Assembly (NCBI RefSeq): GCF_003096015.2
Contig: NZ_CP029185.2
Location: 3,645,001-3,709,000 of the forward strand
Direction of reading: 5' to 3'
Source of the DNA: Limnobaculum parvum
GTDB taxonomy: Bacteria; Pseudomonadota; Gammaproteobacteria; Enterobacterales; Enterobacteriaceae
DNA length: 64,000 nt
The translations under genes were made by a program, and so were the position numbers. Shown piece by piece: positions 1 through 9,447 of the stretch. How positions within the stretch are numbered: position 1 is the first letter of the stretch; each line of letters starts with the position of its first letter. The notes below the pieces were generated by a model. It was not told where the DNA came from, did no database searches, and saw nothing but the letters and a program-made list of their open reading frames with translations.

Positions 1-409
1 TCCGATCTAACCAAGTGTAGCGAGGGTAGCGCAATGCACCAGCAAAAACACCGCAAAGGGTTGGATGCCACGGAGTCGCAGCTAGATATTTACGCGTATA
101 ACTGTTAGTTTCCACCGTTTGCTTTTCCGCTTTTCTGGCAATCAGCGAAACCGAAACAAATGCGCTTGGCACTTGATTCAATGCCTGATAGTGGCGTTCA
201 ACAAACATCCGGAATTTTTTATGAAAGTGGCCGTAGCGAATAGCGGCGCCGACCAAAATACCACTATAGTCTGCGAAGTTAACTTGCGGCACATCGTCAA
301 CATTGTAGAGATCAACCTGAATACCTTTTTCCTGCAATTCATCGGCGATACGAGTGACAATAGTTTTAGTCTGTCCCTCACGACTTGAATAAATCAGCAG
401 TGCTTTCAT
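1..409 (-). CDS. hemG: HemG, menaquinone-dependent protoporphyrinogen IX dehydrogenase (3' part outside window)
   Basis: This flavodoxin-like enzyme oxidises protoporphyrinogen IX to protoporphyrin IX, the penultimate step of haem synthesis, passing electrons to the quinone pool. Reading from the ATG at 409, the product begins MKALLIYSSREGQTK, the flavodoxin FMN-phosphate loop, and continues with conserved stretches such as GAAIRYGHFH and AGALRYPRYTW. About 136 codons are visible; the C-terminus of this roughly 180-residue family lies beyond position 1. It follows trkH by 17 bases on the same strand, the same trkH-hemG pair as in E. coli, so the two are probably cotranscribed. Confidence 0.95.
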   Translation of the reverse strand, partial: MKALLIYSSREGQTKTIVTRIADELQEKGIQVDLYNVDDVPQVNFADYSGILVGAAIRYGHFHKKFRMFVERHYQALNQVPSAFVSVSLIARKAEKQTVETNSYTRKYLAATPWHPTLCGVFAGALRYPRYTWLDR

Positions 410-426
410 GGATTATTCCTTTCTTA

Positions 427-1878
427 TTATTCACGCCAGAAAATTGGCGTGAGCAGAACCAAAAGCGTAAAGACTTCAAGACGACCAAACATCATGGCCA
501 CAATCAGGATCCACTTGGCAGGATCATTAACTTGGGCATAGTGACTGCCAAAATCACCGATGCCAATACCCACATTATTTAATGCAGAAATAATGCCAGT
601 GAAAGCAGAGAATGCATCCAGCCCCGTTGCCATCAAGGCCAGCATACCAATAATAAACACCAGCGCGTAAGCAGAGAAGAAGCCCCAAACCGCTTCAATA
701 ACGCGTTCAGGCAACGCCCGGCTCCCCAACTTAATGGTATACACCGCACTAGGATGTACCAGACGCTTCAACTCACGCACACCCTGTAAGAACAGTAACA
801 GTACGCGAATAACTTTGAGCCCACCACCGGTTGAACCCGCACAGCCCCCAATAAATGTCGCCATTAGCAACATCACAGGTAAGAACGTCGGCCAAGTGGC
901 AATCGCTTCCGTAGAAGAGCCGGTCGTGGTGGTCATGGATATCACATGAAAAAACGATTGATTCAGCGATTCCAACAGCGAGCCATACACGTCCTTCTGC
1001 CAAAGCATTAAAGTACAAATCGCAATCAGAGCAACCTGAAAGAAGAAGTACATTTTAAATTCCGGATCGCGCCAATACACCTTAACGCTACGTCCGCTTA
1101 ATACCGCAAAGTGCAGACCAAAGTTACACCCAGAAATGAACAAGAATACTGCGGTAATATTATTAATTAATGAACTGTTATAAAACGCTAAGCCGCTTTC
1201 ATGGGTAGAAAACCCACCGATAGCAACAGTAGAAAAACTGTGACCAATGGCATCAAAGGGACTCATACCTGCCGCCCAGAGAGACAATGCACAGGCAATC
1301 GTAATCAGTACATAGATGAACCACAGAGTTTTTGCCGTTTCCGCAATTCGCGGACGCATTTTGCTATCTTTTAGCGGGCCGGGAATTTCCGCCCGATAGA
1401 GCTGCATACCACCAACACCCAACAATGGTAAAATAGCCACGGCTAATACGATGATTCCCATACCCCCTAGCCATTGGAGCATTTGGCGGTAGAACAAGAT
1501 AGCTTTAGGTAGACTATCTAGCCCAACCAAAGTGGTGGCTCCCGTGGTGGTCAACCCGGAGAATGATTCAAAGAATGCATTGGTGATACTCATCCCCAGC
1601 GATTCGGCAAAAATAAAGGGTAATGCCCCAACGCTGCCCAATACCGTCCAGAACAGTACCACGATCAGGAAGCCCTCTCGGGATTTCAGCTCTTTTTTCT
1701 GATGACGGTTAGGAAACCACAAAAACAAACCAATAATAATCGCCACAACAAACGTTTGAGTAAACGCACTACCAGCACCATCGCGATAAATCAGTGCAAC
1801 GATCCCTGGGACTACCATTAATCCGGAAAAGAGGATTACCAAAAGCCCGACAATACGGGTTATTGTGCGAAAGTGCAT
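427..1878 (-). CDS. trkH: TrkH, potassium channel subunit of the Trk uptake system
   Basis: Inner-membrane K+-translocating subunit of the Trk system, working with the cytoplasmic NAD-binding protein TrkA. The 483-residue product equals the E. coli length. It shows the four-fold pore repeat of the SKT superfamily, with filter-like segments at TTTGAT (about 110-115), AIGGFST (219-225), TTTTGSS (316-322) and NNVGIGIG (about 436), plus the glycine-rich GGCAGSTGGG stretch (344-353) of the third repeat that gates the pore. Many hydrophobic helices separate these. It lies between yigZ (39-base gap) and hemG in a conserved minus-strand run. TrkA is not in the window. Confidence 0.97.
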   Translation of the reverse strand: MHFRTITRIVGLLVILFSGLMVVPGIVALIYRDGAGSAFTQTFVVAIIIGLFLWFPNRHQKKELKSREGFLIVVLFWTVLGSVGALPFIFAESLGMSITNAFFESFSGLTTTGATTLVGLDSLPKAILFYRQMLQWLGGMGIIVLAVAILPLLGVGGMQLYRAEIPGPLKDSKMRPRIAETAKTLWFIYVLITIACALSLWAAGMSPFDAIGHSFSTVAIGGFSTHESGLAFYNSSLINNITAVFLFISGCNFGLHFAVLSGRSVKVYWRDPEFKMYFFFQVALIAICTLMLWQKDVYGSLLESLNQSFFHVISMTTTTGSSTEAIATWPTFLPVMLLMATFIGGCAGSTGGGLKVIRVLLLFLQGVRELKRLVHPSAVYTIKLGSRALPERVIEAVWGFFSAYALVFIIGMLALMATGLDAFSAFTGIISALNNVGIGIGDFGSHYAQVNDPAKWILIVAMMFGRLEVFTLLVLLTPIFWRE

Positions 1879-1917
1879 TCCGGTTGGACCTTTTTCAATA
1901 AAAAAACCTGAGGATTA

Positions 1918-2529
1918 TTACGTAACCGGAGACAAAAGCAATGATCCACGGCTGACATCGCGCAATTTACCTGCAATTTGGTCAATATGTAATGTCGGTA
2001 ATGACAATATTAAACGAATATCTGCACCATAGTCGGCATGCACAATCTCACCACCAGACTGCTGAACTAACATTTCTACCATTGTTAATTGCGGATAATC
2101 ACACACCAGCAAAAATTCTGACTGGGGTATGCGCAGTTGAGTGGGTAATATCTTTAACGCCTGTTGAACCCCGTTGCCATAAGCCTTGACCAAACCGCCA
2201 GTGCCCAGCAAGATACCCCCATAGTAGCGAACCACTACCGCAACCACTTCACCCACTCCGCTTCCCATTAACTGGGCCAGCATTGGTTTACCCGCCGTTC
2301 CAGAGGGTTCGCCATCATCAGAAAAACCCAGTTGCTGAGAATCATTTGGCGCACCCGCAACAAATGCCCAACAGTGGTGGCGCGCATCCGGATGCTCATC
2401 TCTAATTTGCTGTATAAACAGTTTAGCCTTATCGGCACCTTTTACTGGTGCAAGATAAGTAATAAAGCGGCTCTTTTTAATCTCTTCATTAAACGTCACC
2501 GCTTCCGCAGGTATTAAATAGGATTCCAT
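1918..2529 (-). CDS. yigZ: YigZ, IMPACT-family protein
   Basis: A 203-residue member of the YigZ/IMPACT (UPF0029) family. The N-terminal domain carries the family signature around DARHHCWAF and DDGEPSGTAGKPML (about residues 48-85), followed by a VVVRYYGGILLGTGGLVKAYG segment typical of the fold; the C-terminal part resembles an EF-G-like domain. Eukaryotic IMPACT regulates the translation kinase Gcn2. The bacterial role is not well defined, and a nucleic-acid or ribosome-linked function is only an inference. It shares its terminal base with pepQ (stop and start overlap at 2529), as in the E. coli pepQ-yigZ-trkH-hemG order. Confidence 0.93.
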   Translation of the reverse strand: MESYLIPAEAVTFNEEIKKSRFITYLAPVKGADKAKLFIQQIRDEHPDARHHCWAFVAGAPNDSQQLGFSDDGEPSGTAGKPMLAQLMGSGVGEVVAVVVRYYGGILLGTGGLVKAYGNGVQQALKILPTQLRIPQSEFLLVCDYPQLTMVEMLVQQSGGEIVHADYGADIRLILSLPTLHIDQIAGKLRDVSRGSLLLSPVT

Positions 2530-3860
2530 CAGAACAGTTTCAAATCCCGCGTCATGTTTTCAACCCGATCTTTACGAATCACAACGTTATCCTCAATACG
2601 AATACCGCCATACGGCCTGAATTTATCAATACGCAACCAGTTAAAGTTAGGGTTGAACTGACTATTGCGCCAAGGGGCCAACAGGGTATCAATAAAATAG
2701 AGACCCGGTTCGATAGTCATCACCATACCCGGTTCGAGATTGCGTGTGCAACGTAGCGGTGGATGCCTTTCCGGTGCCGGACGATGAGTACCGGTATCAT
2801 CTTGCATAAATCCAGCAACATCGTGAACCTGTAAACCTAACGGATGACCCAGTCCATGAGGGAAGAAAGTGAAACTGATTCCGGTTTCAACGATATCTTC
2901 TTCGCTCATATTCACAACCAGATCGTACTTTTTTAATAGCTTGGCAATGCGTTGATGCATTTGCAGATGATAATCCACAAAGTTAACACCGGCTTTTAAC
3001 GTGGCGATCAGCGCCTGCTGTTCAGCGTTCAGGTCTTTTATCAGTGAGCCAAAATCGCTGTCTTTATCTCTGGCATAAGTCCGAGTTAGATCGGCAGCAT
3101 AACCGTTATATTCAGCTCCAGCATCAATCAGAAAGCTGAAAGTCTCTGCCGGAGTAGACTGTTCCAACTTGGTGTAATGCAGCACGGCAGCATGATCGTT
3201 CAATGCAATAATATTGTCATAAGGTACGTTGGTATCCCGATGACCGGTAGCCGTCAAATAGGCCAAATTAATATCAAATTCACTCATGTCAGAATAGAAC
3301 GCATCCCGAGCAGCTTTATGACCGTTAATCGCCACTTTTTGCGCCTCACGCATACAAAACAGTTCATAGTCAGTTTTGTACGAACGATGGTAATGCAGAT
3401 AATCGATTACCCGTTTAGGGTTAATGTTTTCCCCTGAGATGCCCAACCATTCGGCTCTGGCAGGATTAGGACCGATATACCCCACGTTGTCTCGTTTTGT
3501 TGGCAGGTAACTATTGATGTCATCAGCCTTTTTCAGCGGTTGAATATCAATGTAAGGAGTCCAAAAACTATTTGGTAAAGGTTCAACGCTGTACCAGTAA
3601 TCAACTGGAGAGTAGAACCAGAGTTTGGGCGTATTGACGCCGTCAACCCAAATCCAACAATTTTGCACTTCGGTAACCGGCACCCAAGCTTTGAAATGAG
3701 GATTAACTTTAAACGGGTAATCTCTGTCGTCGAGAAACAGTCGAATCAATTCGCCAGAGTGAATAAGCAAAGCGTCAAGCTGATTCCGTTCTAAAACGGC
3801 GCGGGTTCGTTGCTGTAATACAGAGAGATGCACTTGGTATAATGATGCCAACTTTTCCAT
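2529..3860 (-). CDS. pepQ: PepQ, Xaa-Pro dipeptidase
   Basis: Cytoplasmic prolidase of the M24B family that splits dipeptides with C-terminal proline. The 443-residue length is that of the E. coli enzyme. The C-terminal pita-bread domain contains the dinuclear metal site: FLIDAGAEYNGYAADLTRTY (two aspartates), FFPHGLGHPLGLQVHD (histidine), MTIEPGLYFI (glutamate) and IRIEDN (glutamate). E. coli PepQ also hydrolyses some organophosphate esters. In E. coli the gene is divergent from fadBA; here no fadBA is present and yigM lies upstream on the same strand, separated by a terminator-like hairpin. Confidence 0.96.
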   Translation of the reverse strand: MEKLASLYQVHLSVLQQRTRAVLERNQLDALLIHSGELIRLFLDDRDYPFKVNPHFKAWVPVTEVQNCWIWVDGVNTPKLWFYSPVDYWYSVEPLPNSFWTPYIDIQPLKKADDINSYLPTKRDNVGYIGPNPARAEWLGISGENINPKRVIDYLHYHRSYKTDYELFCMREAQKVAINGHKAARDAFYSDMSEFDINLAYLTATGHRDTNVPYDNIIALNDHAAVLHYTKLEQSTPAETFSFLIDAGAEYNGYAADLTRTYARDKDSDFGSLIKDLNAEQQALIATLKAGVNFVDYHLQMHQRIAKLLKKYDLVVNMSEEDIVETGISFTFFPHGLGHPLGLQVHDVAGFMQDDTGTHRPAPERHPPLRCTRNLEPGMVMTIEPGLYFIDTLLAPWRNSQFNPNFNWLRIDKFRPYGGIRIEDNVVIRKDRVENMTRDLKLF

Positions 3861-3909
3861 CAGATCACCCTATTAACGTTATTAATCCGTCTAATTTTAT
3901 CACAGCTAT

Positions 3910-3933
3910 AAAAAAGGGGCGCTGAATGCGCCC
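3910..3933 (-). terminator. Rho-independent terminator after yigM
   Basis: Read on the minus strand, a 6-bp G+C stem (GGGCGC, loop ATTCA, GCGCCC) is followed directly by a C and six T. It lies 92 bases past the yigM stop and about 50 bases before pepQ, so it should separate the two minus-strand transcripts. Confidence 0.85.
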
Positions 3934-4024
3934 AATGATTTTCCGATTAAGTGATGCAGAATCAACTATTAATAGGAAGCGTTTATTGATATTGCTCACC
4001 AGCATGGTGTCAGACTGGCCTGAT

Positions 4025-4900
4025 TCAAGCCGATTTTCTGACCGTCACGGCGTTGGGAACCACCCACCACTTATGTACCAGCAGGGACGCTACAATAATT
4101 CCGCCGCCAATAATCAATCTGACCCAGTTAACATCATGTTGCCAGAGGGCAAAATTCACCAGTAGCCCTGCCGGAATAAGCGCGTTATTCATAATGGCTA
4201 GGGTACCGGCATCCACCTGTGTTGCTCCGTAGTTCCACATAAAAAAGCCCAATCCGGAAGCACCAATACCCAACCAGATCAGAATACCCCACTGTAGATG
4301 GGTCGTCGGCAATTTTTCCGGATTACCAAATATAAACCACGCCATCACGGCAACGCACAACGCCCCCAAATAGAACCACGAGAACGCATTTCGCTGTGGC
4401 ATTGGGTAGACTTCCATTAGTCGCTTATAGCCAACCTGACCAATAGCAAAGCAAATATTCGCACCCTGAATACAGATTAATCCCAGCCAAAACTGGCTGC
4501 TCAACTGCTCATAACGAATGACTGCCGCCCCCACAACTGCCAGCAATACACTCAGCAAATACCCCATACGCAGGCGGTTACCTGACATCAGATCATAAAT
4601 CAACGTCACATAAACAGGGGTTAAAATAGTAAACAGTAAAACTTCCGGAACGCTGAGATAGAGGAAAGATTGATAATAGAACAGATACATTATACCGAGT
4701 TGAAAAGCGCCAACGGTCATATACAGTAGTGCCTGTTTCAAACTGACCTGACGTAATCGCAGGAAAGGTAAGAAGACTAAAAAGGCCAGCGCTACTCGCA
4801 TTAAAACTGCAAACCAGGTATCCACCTGACCGGATAAATAGACGCCAATTAAACTAAAAGAGAACGCCCACAGGACCGTGGTTGCAATCAATAATGGCAT
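4025..4900 (-). CDS. yigM: YigM (BioP), biotin transporter of the DMT/EamA superfamily
   Basis: A 291-residue inner-membrane protein with about ten transmembrane helices arranged as two EamA repeats. It can be aligned along its length with E. coli YigM, the high-affinity biotin importer: ATTVLWAFSFSLIGVYLSG at the N-terminus, VPEVLLFTILTPVYVTLIYD mid-protein and GFFMWNYGATQVDAGTLAIMNN near the C-terminus. It is more similar to YigM than to general amino-acid or drug exporters of the same superfamily, so biotin is the likely substrate, inferred from homology. It is divergent from zntA, with a 200-base gap holding the zntA promoter. Confidence 0.88.
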   Translation of the reverse strand: MPLLIATTVLWAFSFSLIGVYLSGQVDTWFAVLMRVALAFLVFLPFLRLRQVSLKQALLYMTVGAFQLGIMYLFYYQSFLYLSVPEVLLFTILTPVYVTLIYDLMSGNRLRMGYLLSVLLAVVGAAVIRYEQLSSQFWLGLICIQGANICFAIGQVGYKRLMEVYPMPQRNAFSWFYLGALCVAVMAWFIFGNPEKLPTTHLQWGILIWLGIGASGLGFFMWNYGATQVDAGTLAIMNNALIPAGLLVNFALWQHDVNWVRLIIGGGIIVASLLVHKWWVVPNAVTVRKSA

Positions 4901-5034
4901 GCTTTATTTACCTTTCTTCGTATCGTTAAAGGATGCCAAGTATAGGTTATCGCCGTTTTTGATACCAAAGATATTTACTTTACATTTGAGTATTAATTAA
5001 CCGGATAATAATTGAAAATTTGTTATTTCACCCA

Positions 5035-5066
5035 TTGACTCTGGAGTAGACTCTAAGGTGTAGAGT
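5035..5066 (+). promoter_or_regulatory. ZntR (MerR-family)-type promoter of zntA
   Basis: A -35 element TTGACT (5035-5040) and a -10-like TAGAGT (5061-5066) are separated by 20 bases, the overlong spacer typical of MerR-family activators. The spacer holds an imperfect inverted repeat (ACTCTGGAGT, 5038-5047, against GACTCTAAGGT) nearly identical to the left half of the E. coli ZntR operator. Zinc-responsive activation by ZntR is inferred; zntR itself is not in the window. Confidence 0.88.
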
Positions 5067-5100
5067 AGTTTCATTAAACGATGAGTGAAGGTATACACTT

Positions 5101-7383
5101 ATGAACAATCACAGCCATAACAATCACATATCATCTGATGGGATACATACTCATGCTTCATCGGATGAACATCATCACGATCATGAGCATCAGCACGAAA
5201 GTTGCTGTAGCCAGTCGAGCTGTTGTTCACAAAATAAAACAGAAACATTAGCCACACTCTCCAGCGGGAGCACCCGTCTGACATGGCAAGTTTTTGGTAT
5301 GGATTGCCCGAGCTGTGCTAAAAAGGTAGAAACTGCGGTAAGTCAGGTGGCGGGCGTCGAACATGCCAAAATCCTGTTTGCGACAGAAAAGCTAGTGGTT
5401 GATACCAAAGAAGCTCAGGATATTGCGCCACGTATTGAACAGGCCGTCAAAAAGGCAGGCTATTCATTAAGTTCTGGTACCAGCGCCACTCCCGCTGAAA
5501 AACCATCCGTAAAACAGCAACGGTTGAAAGAGTATGGTCCGCCAGTGATCATGGCCGTTCTAATCTTATTCAGTTGGCTCTTGGAACTGTTTTCGCCTAC
5601 CTACGGCCGTATCGCCTTTACCATCACCACCATAATCGGTCTTATCCCTATTGGTTTACAGGCCATTCGCCTGATCCGTAGCGGAACGCCTTTCGCCATA
5701 GAAACCCTGATGAGCATTTCCGCCATTGGCGCACTGTTTATTGGCGCAACGGAAGAAGCGGCAATGGTACTAATGCTGTTTATGATTGGTGAATTACTGG
5801 AGTCATATGCCGCAAACCGCGCTCGTCAGGGGGTATCTGCGTTAATGGCACTGCTGCCGGAAGAGGCAGTCAAACTCAATAGTGATGGAACAAGAGAAGT
5901 CGTTGCCGCCGCCAGCCTACGTCCGGGAGATATGATTGAAATCGCACCCGGAACCCGACTGCCTGTCGATGCCGAATTACAGGCCACCAGCGCCAGTTTT
6001 GATGAAAGTGCACTAACGGGGGAATCTATTCCGGTAGAACGTTTGCGGGGCGAAAAAGTTGCGGCAGGCAGTCTGGCCGTTGACAGCGTAATGCAGTTAA
6101 AAGTGCTGTCTGAACCGGGTAACAACGCCATCGACCGAATTCTGACGCTAATTGAAGAAGCCGAAGAGCGTCGGGCACCCATTGAACGATTTATCGATCG
6201 CTTCAGCCGCTACTACACTCCGGCCATTATGCTGTTCGCACTGTTAGTGGTGATTATTCCACCACTGATGTTTGCTCAATCATGGGAAACCTGGATTTAT
6301 CGCGGCCTGACGCTGCTGTTGATTGGTTGTCCTTGTGCATTAGTCATTTCCACACCAGCGGCAATTACTTCGGCGCTGGCTGCTGCAACCCGCCGAGGAG
6401 CACTGATTAAAGGCGGCGCTGCACTGGAACAGTTAGGAACCATCAGCCAAATCGCCTTTGATAAAACCGGTACGCTGACTGAAGGTAAACCGATGGTGAC
6501 AGATGTCATCACCGTTAATGATATGACCGAAGCTCAACTGTTACGTCTGTCTGCTGCGGTAGAGTCGGGTTCCCATCATCCTCTAGCACAGGCCATTATT
6601 CGCAAAGCAGAAGAAAATGGTATTTCCTATGTTCAGGCAGAAAATCGCCGAGCGCTTGCCGGAGTTGGCGTTCAGGGTAGCGTCGATAATGAAACCATCC
6701 TGATTAGCTCCCCGTCTAAGCTTATACAAAACAAGCTATCTTCTGAACAGCAACAGCAAATTACCCAACTGGAAGAGCAGGGAAAAACGGTTGTAGTTAC
6801 CCTTAAAGCCAATCAAGTTGTCGGTTTCTTGGCGTTGCGCGATACGCTACGAGCAGATGCCAAACAGGCGCTGGCAGCCTTAAAACAAATTGGTGTTAAT
6901 GGTGTGATGCTGACGGGCGATAATCCACGAGCTGCGGCGGCGATCGCCCACGAACTCAGTATCAGATATGAAGCCAGCCTGCTACCGGAAGACAAAGTCA
7001 CCGCCGTTATTGCCCTGAATAAAGCGCAGCCAACAGCAATGGTGGGTGATGGTATTAACGACGCACCGGCGATGAAATCATCCACCATCGGCATCGCCAT
7101 GGGTGGCGGTACCGATGTCGCGTTAGAAACCGCCGATGCGGCGCTAACCCATAACCGACTAATTGGCCTGACAGATATGATTATACTCTCGCGGGCCACT
7201 CGTAAAATTATTCGTCAAAATATCACCGTCGCGCTTGGCCTGAAAGCCATCTTCCTCATCACCAGCCTGATTGGCCTAACCGGCCTATGGCTGGCCGTTC
7301 TAGCAGACTCCGGCGCCACCGCACTGGTTACTGCCAACTCGCTGAGACTACTGCGGAAGAGAAAGGAAGAGACGGAAGGTTAA
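5101..7383 (+). CDS. zntA: ZntA, P1B-type Zn(II)/Cd(II)/Pb(II)-exporting ATPase
   Basis: Inner-membrane pump that exports zinc, cadmium and lead using ATP. The 760-residue product starts with a very His-rich tail (about residues 4-32) and two CC pairs (35-36, 41-42), then an HMA domain with GMDCPSC (66-72). The P1B core follows: TGES in the actuator domain, CPC in the membrane (410-412), the phosphorylated aspartate in DKTGTLT (D454), an HP motif (SHHPLA), GDGINDAP, and a C-terminal ADSGATALVTANSLRLL with the Zn-selective aspartate (D736). It is a single-gene unit behind its own ZntR-type promoter and lies far from its E. coli neighbours. Confidence 0.97.
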   Translation: MNNHSHNNHISSDGIHTHASSDEHHHDHEHQHESCCSQSSCCSQNKTETLATLSSGSTRLTWQVFGMDCPSCAKKVETAVSQVAGVEHAKILFATEKLVVDTKEAQDIAPRIEQAVKKAGYSLSSGTSATPAEKPSVKQQRLKEYGPPVIMAVLILFSWLLELFSPTYGRIAFTITTIIGLIPIGLQAIRLIRSGTPFAIETLMSISAIGALFIGATEEAAMVLMLFMIGELLESYAANRARQGVSALMALLPEEAVKLNSDGTREVVAAASLRPGDMIEIAPGTRLPVDAELQATSASFDESALTGESIPVERLRGEKVAAGSLAVDSVMQLKVLSEPGNNAIDRILTLIEEAEERRAPIERFIDRFSRYYTPAIMLFALLVVIIPPLMFAQSWETWIYRGLTLLLIGCPCALVISTPAAITSALAAATRRGALIKGGAALEQLGTISQIAFDKTGTLTEGKPMVTDVITVNDMTEAQLLRLSAAVESGSHHPLAQAIIRKAEENGISYVQAENRRALAGVGVQGSVDNETILISSPSKLIQNKLSSEQQQQITQLEEQGKTVVVTLKANQVVGFLALRDTLRADAKQALAALKQIGVNGVMLTGDNPRAAAAIAHELSIRYEASLLPEDKVTAVIALNKAQPTAMVGDGINDAPAMKSSTIGIAMGGGTDVALETADAALTHNRLIGLTDMIILSRATRKIIRQNITVALGLKAIFLITSLIGLTGLWLAVLADSGATALVTANSLRLLRKRKEETEG

Positions 7384-7635
7384 AACGCAAAAACAACAAA
7401 AGAATTGCTATTTAATCCCGTGCAGTTAACCAAGCTAATCGGAGGGAGACCTTTCCGTTGGGGTCGACTTGACGTAAGCCAACAAAGCGCCCCTAGGAAA
7501 GGTAGGCCCGACGCGCACCAATGCTAAGTGCAGATTGTTTTCCGGCCGAACACAATGCCAATATAAGTACTTCATCATTACGGCCGGAACATCCTCAAAT
7601 GCTAATTTAAAGAACTTTGATCAATAAAAAACTAA
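7384..7635. other. Convergent intergenic region with a structured inverted repeat
   Basis: No gene is seen between the 3' ends of zntA and edd. The middle (about 7440-7520) is richer in G+C than its flanks and contains an outer 8-bp inverted repeat (ACCTTTCC at 7449-7456, GGAAAGGT at 7496-7503) with a nested 5-bp pair (GTTGG at 7457-7461, CCAAC at 7479-7483). There is no T-run, so it does not look like a standard intrinsic terminator. Its nature is unknown. Confidence 0.5.
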
Positions 7636-9447
7636 TCAGAGTTTAAAACAACTCGCCCCTTCCTCTGCCCCCGAAATCTGCGCTCTCAGCGCCGAAAACA
7701 GTTCCCGCCCCATACCCACATGGGAAGCAGAAAGGTCTGGCTGAACAACTTCGCGGCTAGCCAGTTCCGCTTCATCCACCAGCAGGTTAATTTTTCCGGT
7801 CGTTCCATCAACCTGAATCAGGTCACCATCCCGCACTTTAGCCAGTAAACCACCTACGTAAGCTTCAGGGGTAATATGAATCGCGGCGGGAACCTTGCCA
7901 GAAGCACCGGACAGACGACCATCGGTCACCAGCGCGACTTTATAGCCACGGTCCATTAACACGCCCATCGGTGGCATTAACTTATGCAACTCTGGCATAC
8001 CAATAGCTTTTGGCCCTTGAAAGCGCACCACTACGATACAGTCGCGGTCTAATTTACCTGCTTCAAACGCGGCATCAATATCATACTGGCTTTCAAATAC
8101 CAGCGCCGGAGCAGTGATAACCTGACGATCTTCAGGCACCGAGGAGGTTTTCATCACTGCCCGCCCTAAATTACCGGACAGAACTTTGGTGCCACCGTGC
8201 TTAACAAATGGCGCTTCTAACGTAGAGATAACTTCTGGATCCAGTGATGCATGCGGGCCATCGCGATAGACCAATTCTCCGTCTTCAAGGAACGGCTCCT
8301 GCGTGTAGCGATGCAAACCAAAACCGGCGACAGTATGTACATCTTCATGCAGTAACCCGCCTTTCAGCAATTCACGAACCAGCAGAGAAACGCCTCCAGC
8401 AGCCTGAAAGTAATTAATATCCCCAGAACCGTTAGGATAGATCCGACACAGTAATGGAACCACCTCGGACAATTCAGAGAAATCATCCCAAGTGATAGTG
8501 ATCCCCGCCGCCTTTGCCATCGCCACCAGATGCATGGTGTGATTGGTTGAACCACCGGTCGCCAACAACGCAACAATACCGTTTACAATGACTTTTTCAT
8601 CAACCAGACGACCAACCGGCAAATAATCACCAGAAGACTCAGTCATACGCGTCACCTGACGCGCCGCCGCGTCGGTCAACACATCACGCAATGGGATATC
8701 CGGACAAACAAAAGAGGAGCCGGGTAAATGCAAACCCATCACTTCCATAATCATCTGGTTGGAGTTAGCGGTGCCATAGAAAGTGCAAGTACCCGCAGAG
8801 TGATAGGAGTTAGCTTCTGATTCCAGCAGCGCATCGCGACCCACTTTGCCCTCGGCATACAACTGACGCACGCGCACTTTCTCTTTATTTGAAGCACCAG
8901 TACGCATCGGACCCGCAGGAACAAACACTGACGGTAGATGTCCAAATGACATGGCGGCAATAAACAATCCGGGTACGATTTTGTCACAAACCCCCAGATA
9001 CAGCGCCCCATCAAACATATTATGCGATAAGCCAATGGCTGCGGACATGGCAATCAAGTCGCGGCTTAACAAAGATAGCTCCATGCCGTCTTGCCCCTGC
9101 GTCACGCCATCACACATGGCCGGTACGCCACCGGCCACCTGACCGACTGCACCAACGGCGTGAAGGGCATGTTTAATGCGCTCAGGATAATGTTCATAAG
9201 GCTGATGTGCAGAAAGCATATCGTTGTAAGAAGTAATAATTCCGATATTGCTTTTCACCATGTTTCTTAAAGAGTTTTTATCATCTGGCGAACAGGCAGC
9301 AAAACCATGGGCAAGATTGCCGCATGATAGTTGTGAACGGTGTACAGTTTTACTTTTGGCCGCGTCAATTTTGGCCAGATAGTTGGCTCTGCCGGCTTGA
9401 GAACGAGCGATGATGTTCTGAGTAACGCGTTCAACGGTAGGGTTCAT
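7636..9447 (-). CDS. edd: Edd, 6-phosphogluconate dehydratase
   Basis: First enzyme of the Entner-Doudoroff pathway, converting 6-phosphogluconate to 2-keto-3-deoxy-6-phosphogluconate; a cytoplasmic iron-sulphur enzyme of the IlvD/Edd family. At 603 residues it has the family length. Signatures include CDGVTQGQDGMELS (IlvD/Edd signature 1, cluster cysteine), GVCDKIVPG, and the C-terminal TDGRLSGASGKVPAAIHITPEA (signature 2). In E. coli edd is followed by eda; here the next gene downstream is the convergent zntA, so the aldolase must be encoded elsewhere. Upstream lie a GntR operator and a CRP site, placing edd with the neighbouring gntR/gntK/gntT genes. Confidence 0.96.
   Translation of the reverse strand: MNPTVERVTQNIIARSQAGRANYLAKIDAAKSKTVHRSQLSCGNLAHGFAACSPDDKNSLRNMVKSNIGIITSYNDMLSAHQPYEHYPERIKHALHAVGAVGQVAGGVPAMCDGVTQGQDGMELSLLSRDLIAMSAAIGLSHNMFDGALYLGVCDKIVPGLFIAAMSFGHLPSVFVPAGPMRTGASNKEKVRVRQLYAEGKVGRDALLESEANSYHSAGTCTFYGTANSNQMIMEVMGLHLPGSSFVCPDIPLRDVLTDAAARQVTRMTESSGDYLPVGRLVDEKVIVNGIVALLATGGSTNHTMHLVAMAKAAGITITWDDFSELSEVVPLLCRIYPNGSGDINYFQAAGGVSLLVRELLKGGLLHEDVHTVAGFGLHRYTQEPFLEDGELVYRDGPHASLDPEVISTLEAPFVKHGGTKVLSGNLGRAVMKTSSVPEDRQVITAPALVFESQYDIDAAFEAGKLDRDCIVVVRFQGPKAIGMPELHKLMPPMGVLMDRGYKVALVTDGRLSGASGKVPAAIHITPEAYVGGLLAKVRDGDLIQVDGTTGKINLLVDEAELASREVVQPDLSASHVGMGRELFSALRAQISGAEEGASCFKL

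Noticed and set aside
6813..7199. 128-codon minus-strand frame inside zntA
   Set aside because: Antisense shadow of a conserved P-type ATPase domain; no independent start signals or protein features.
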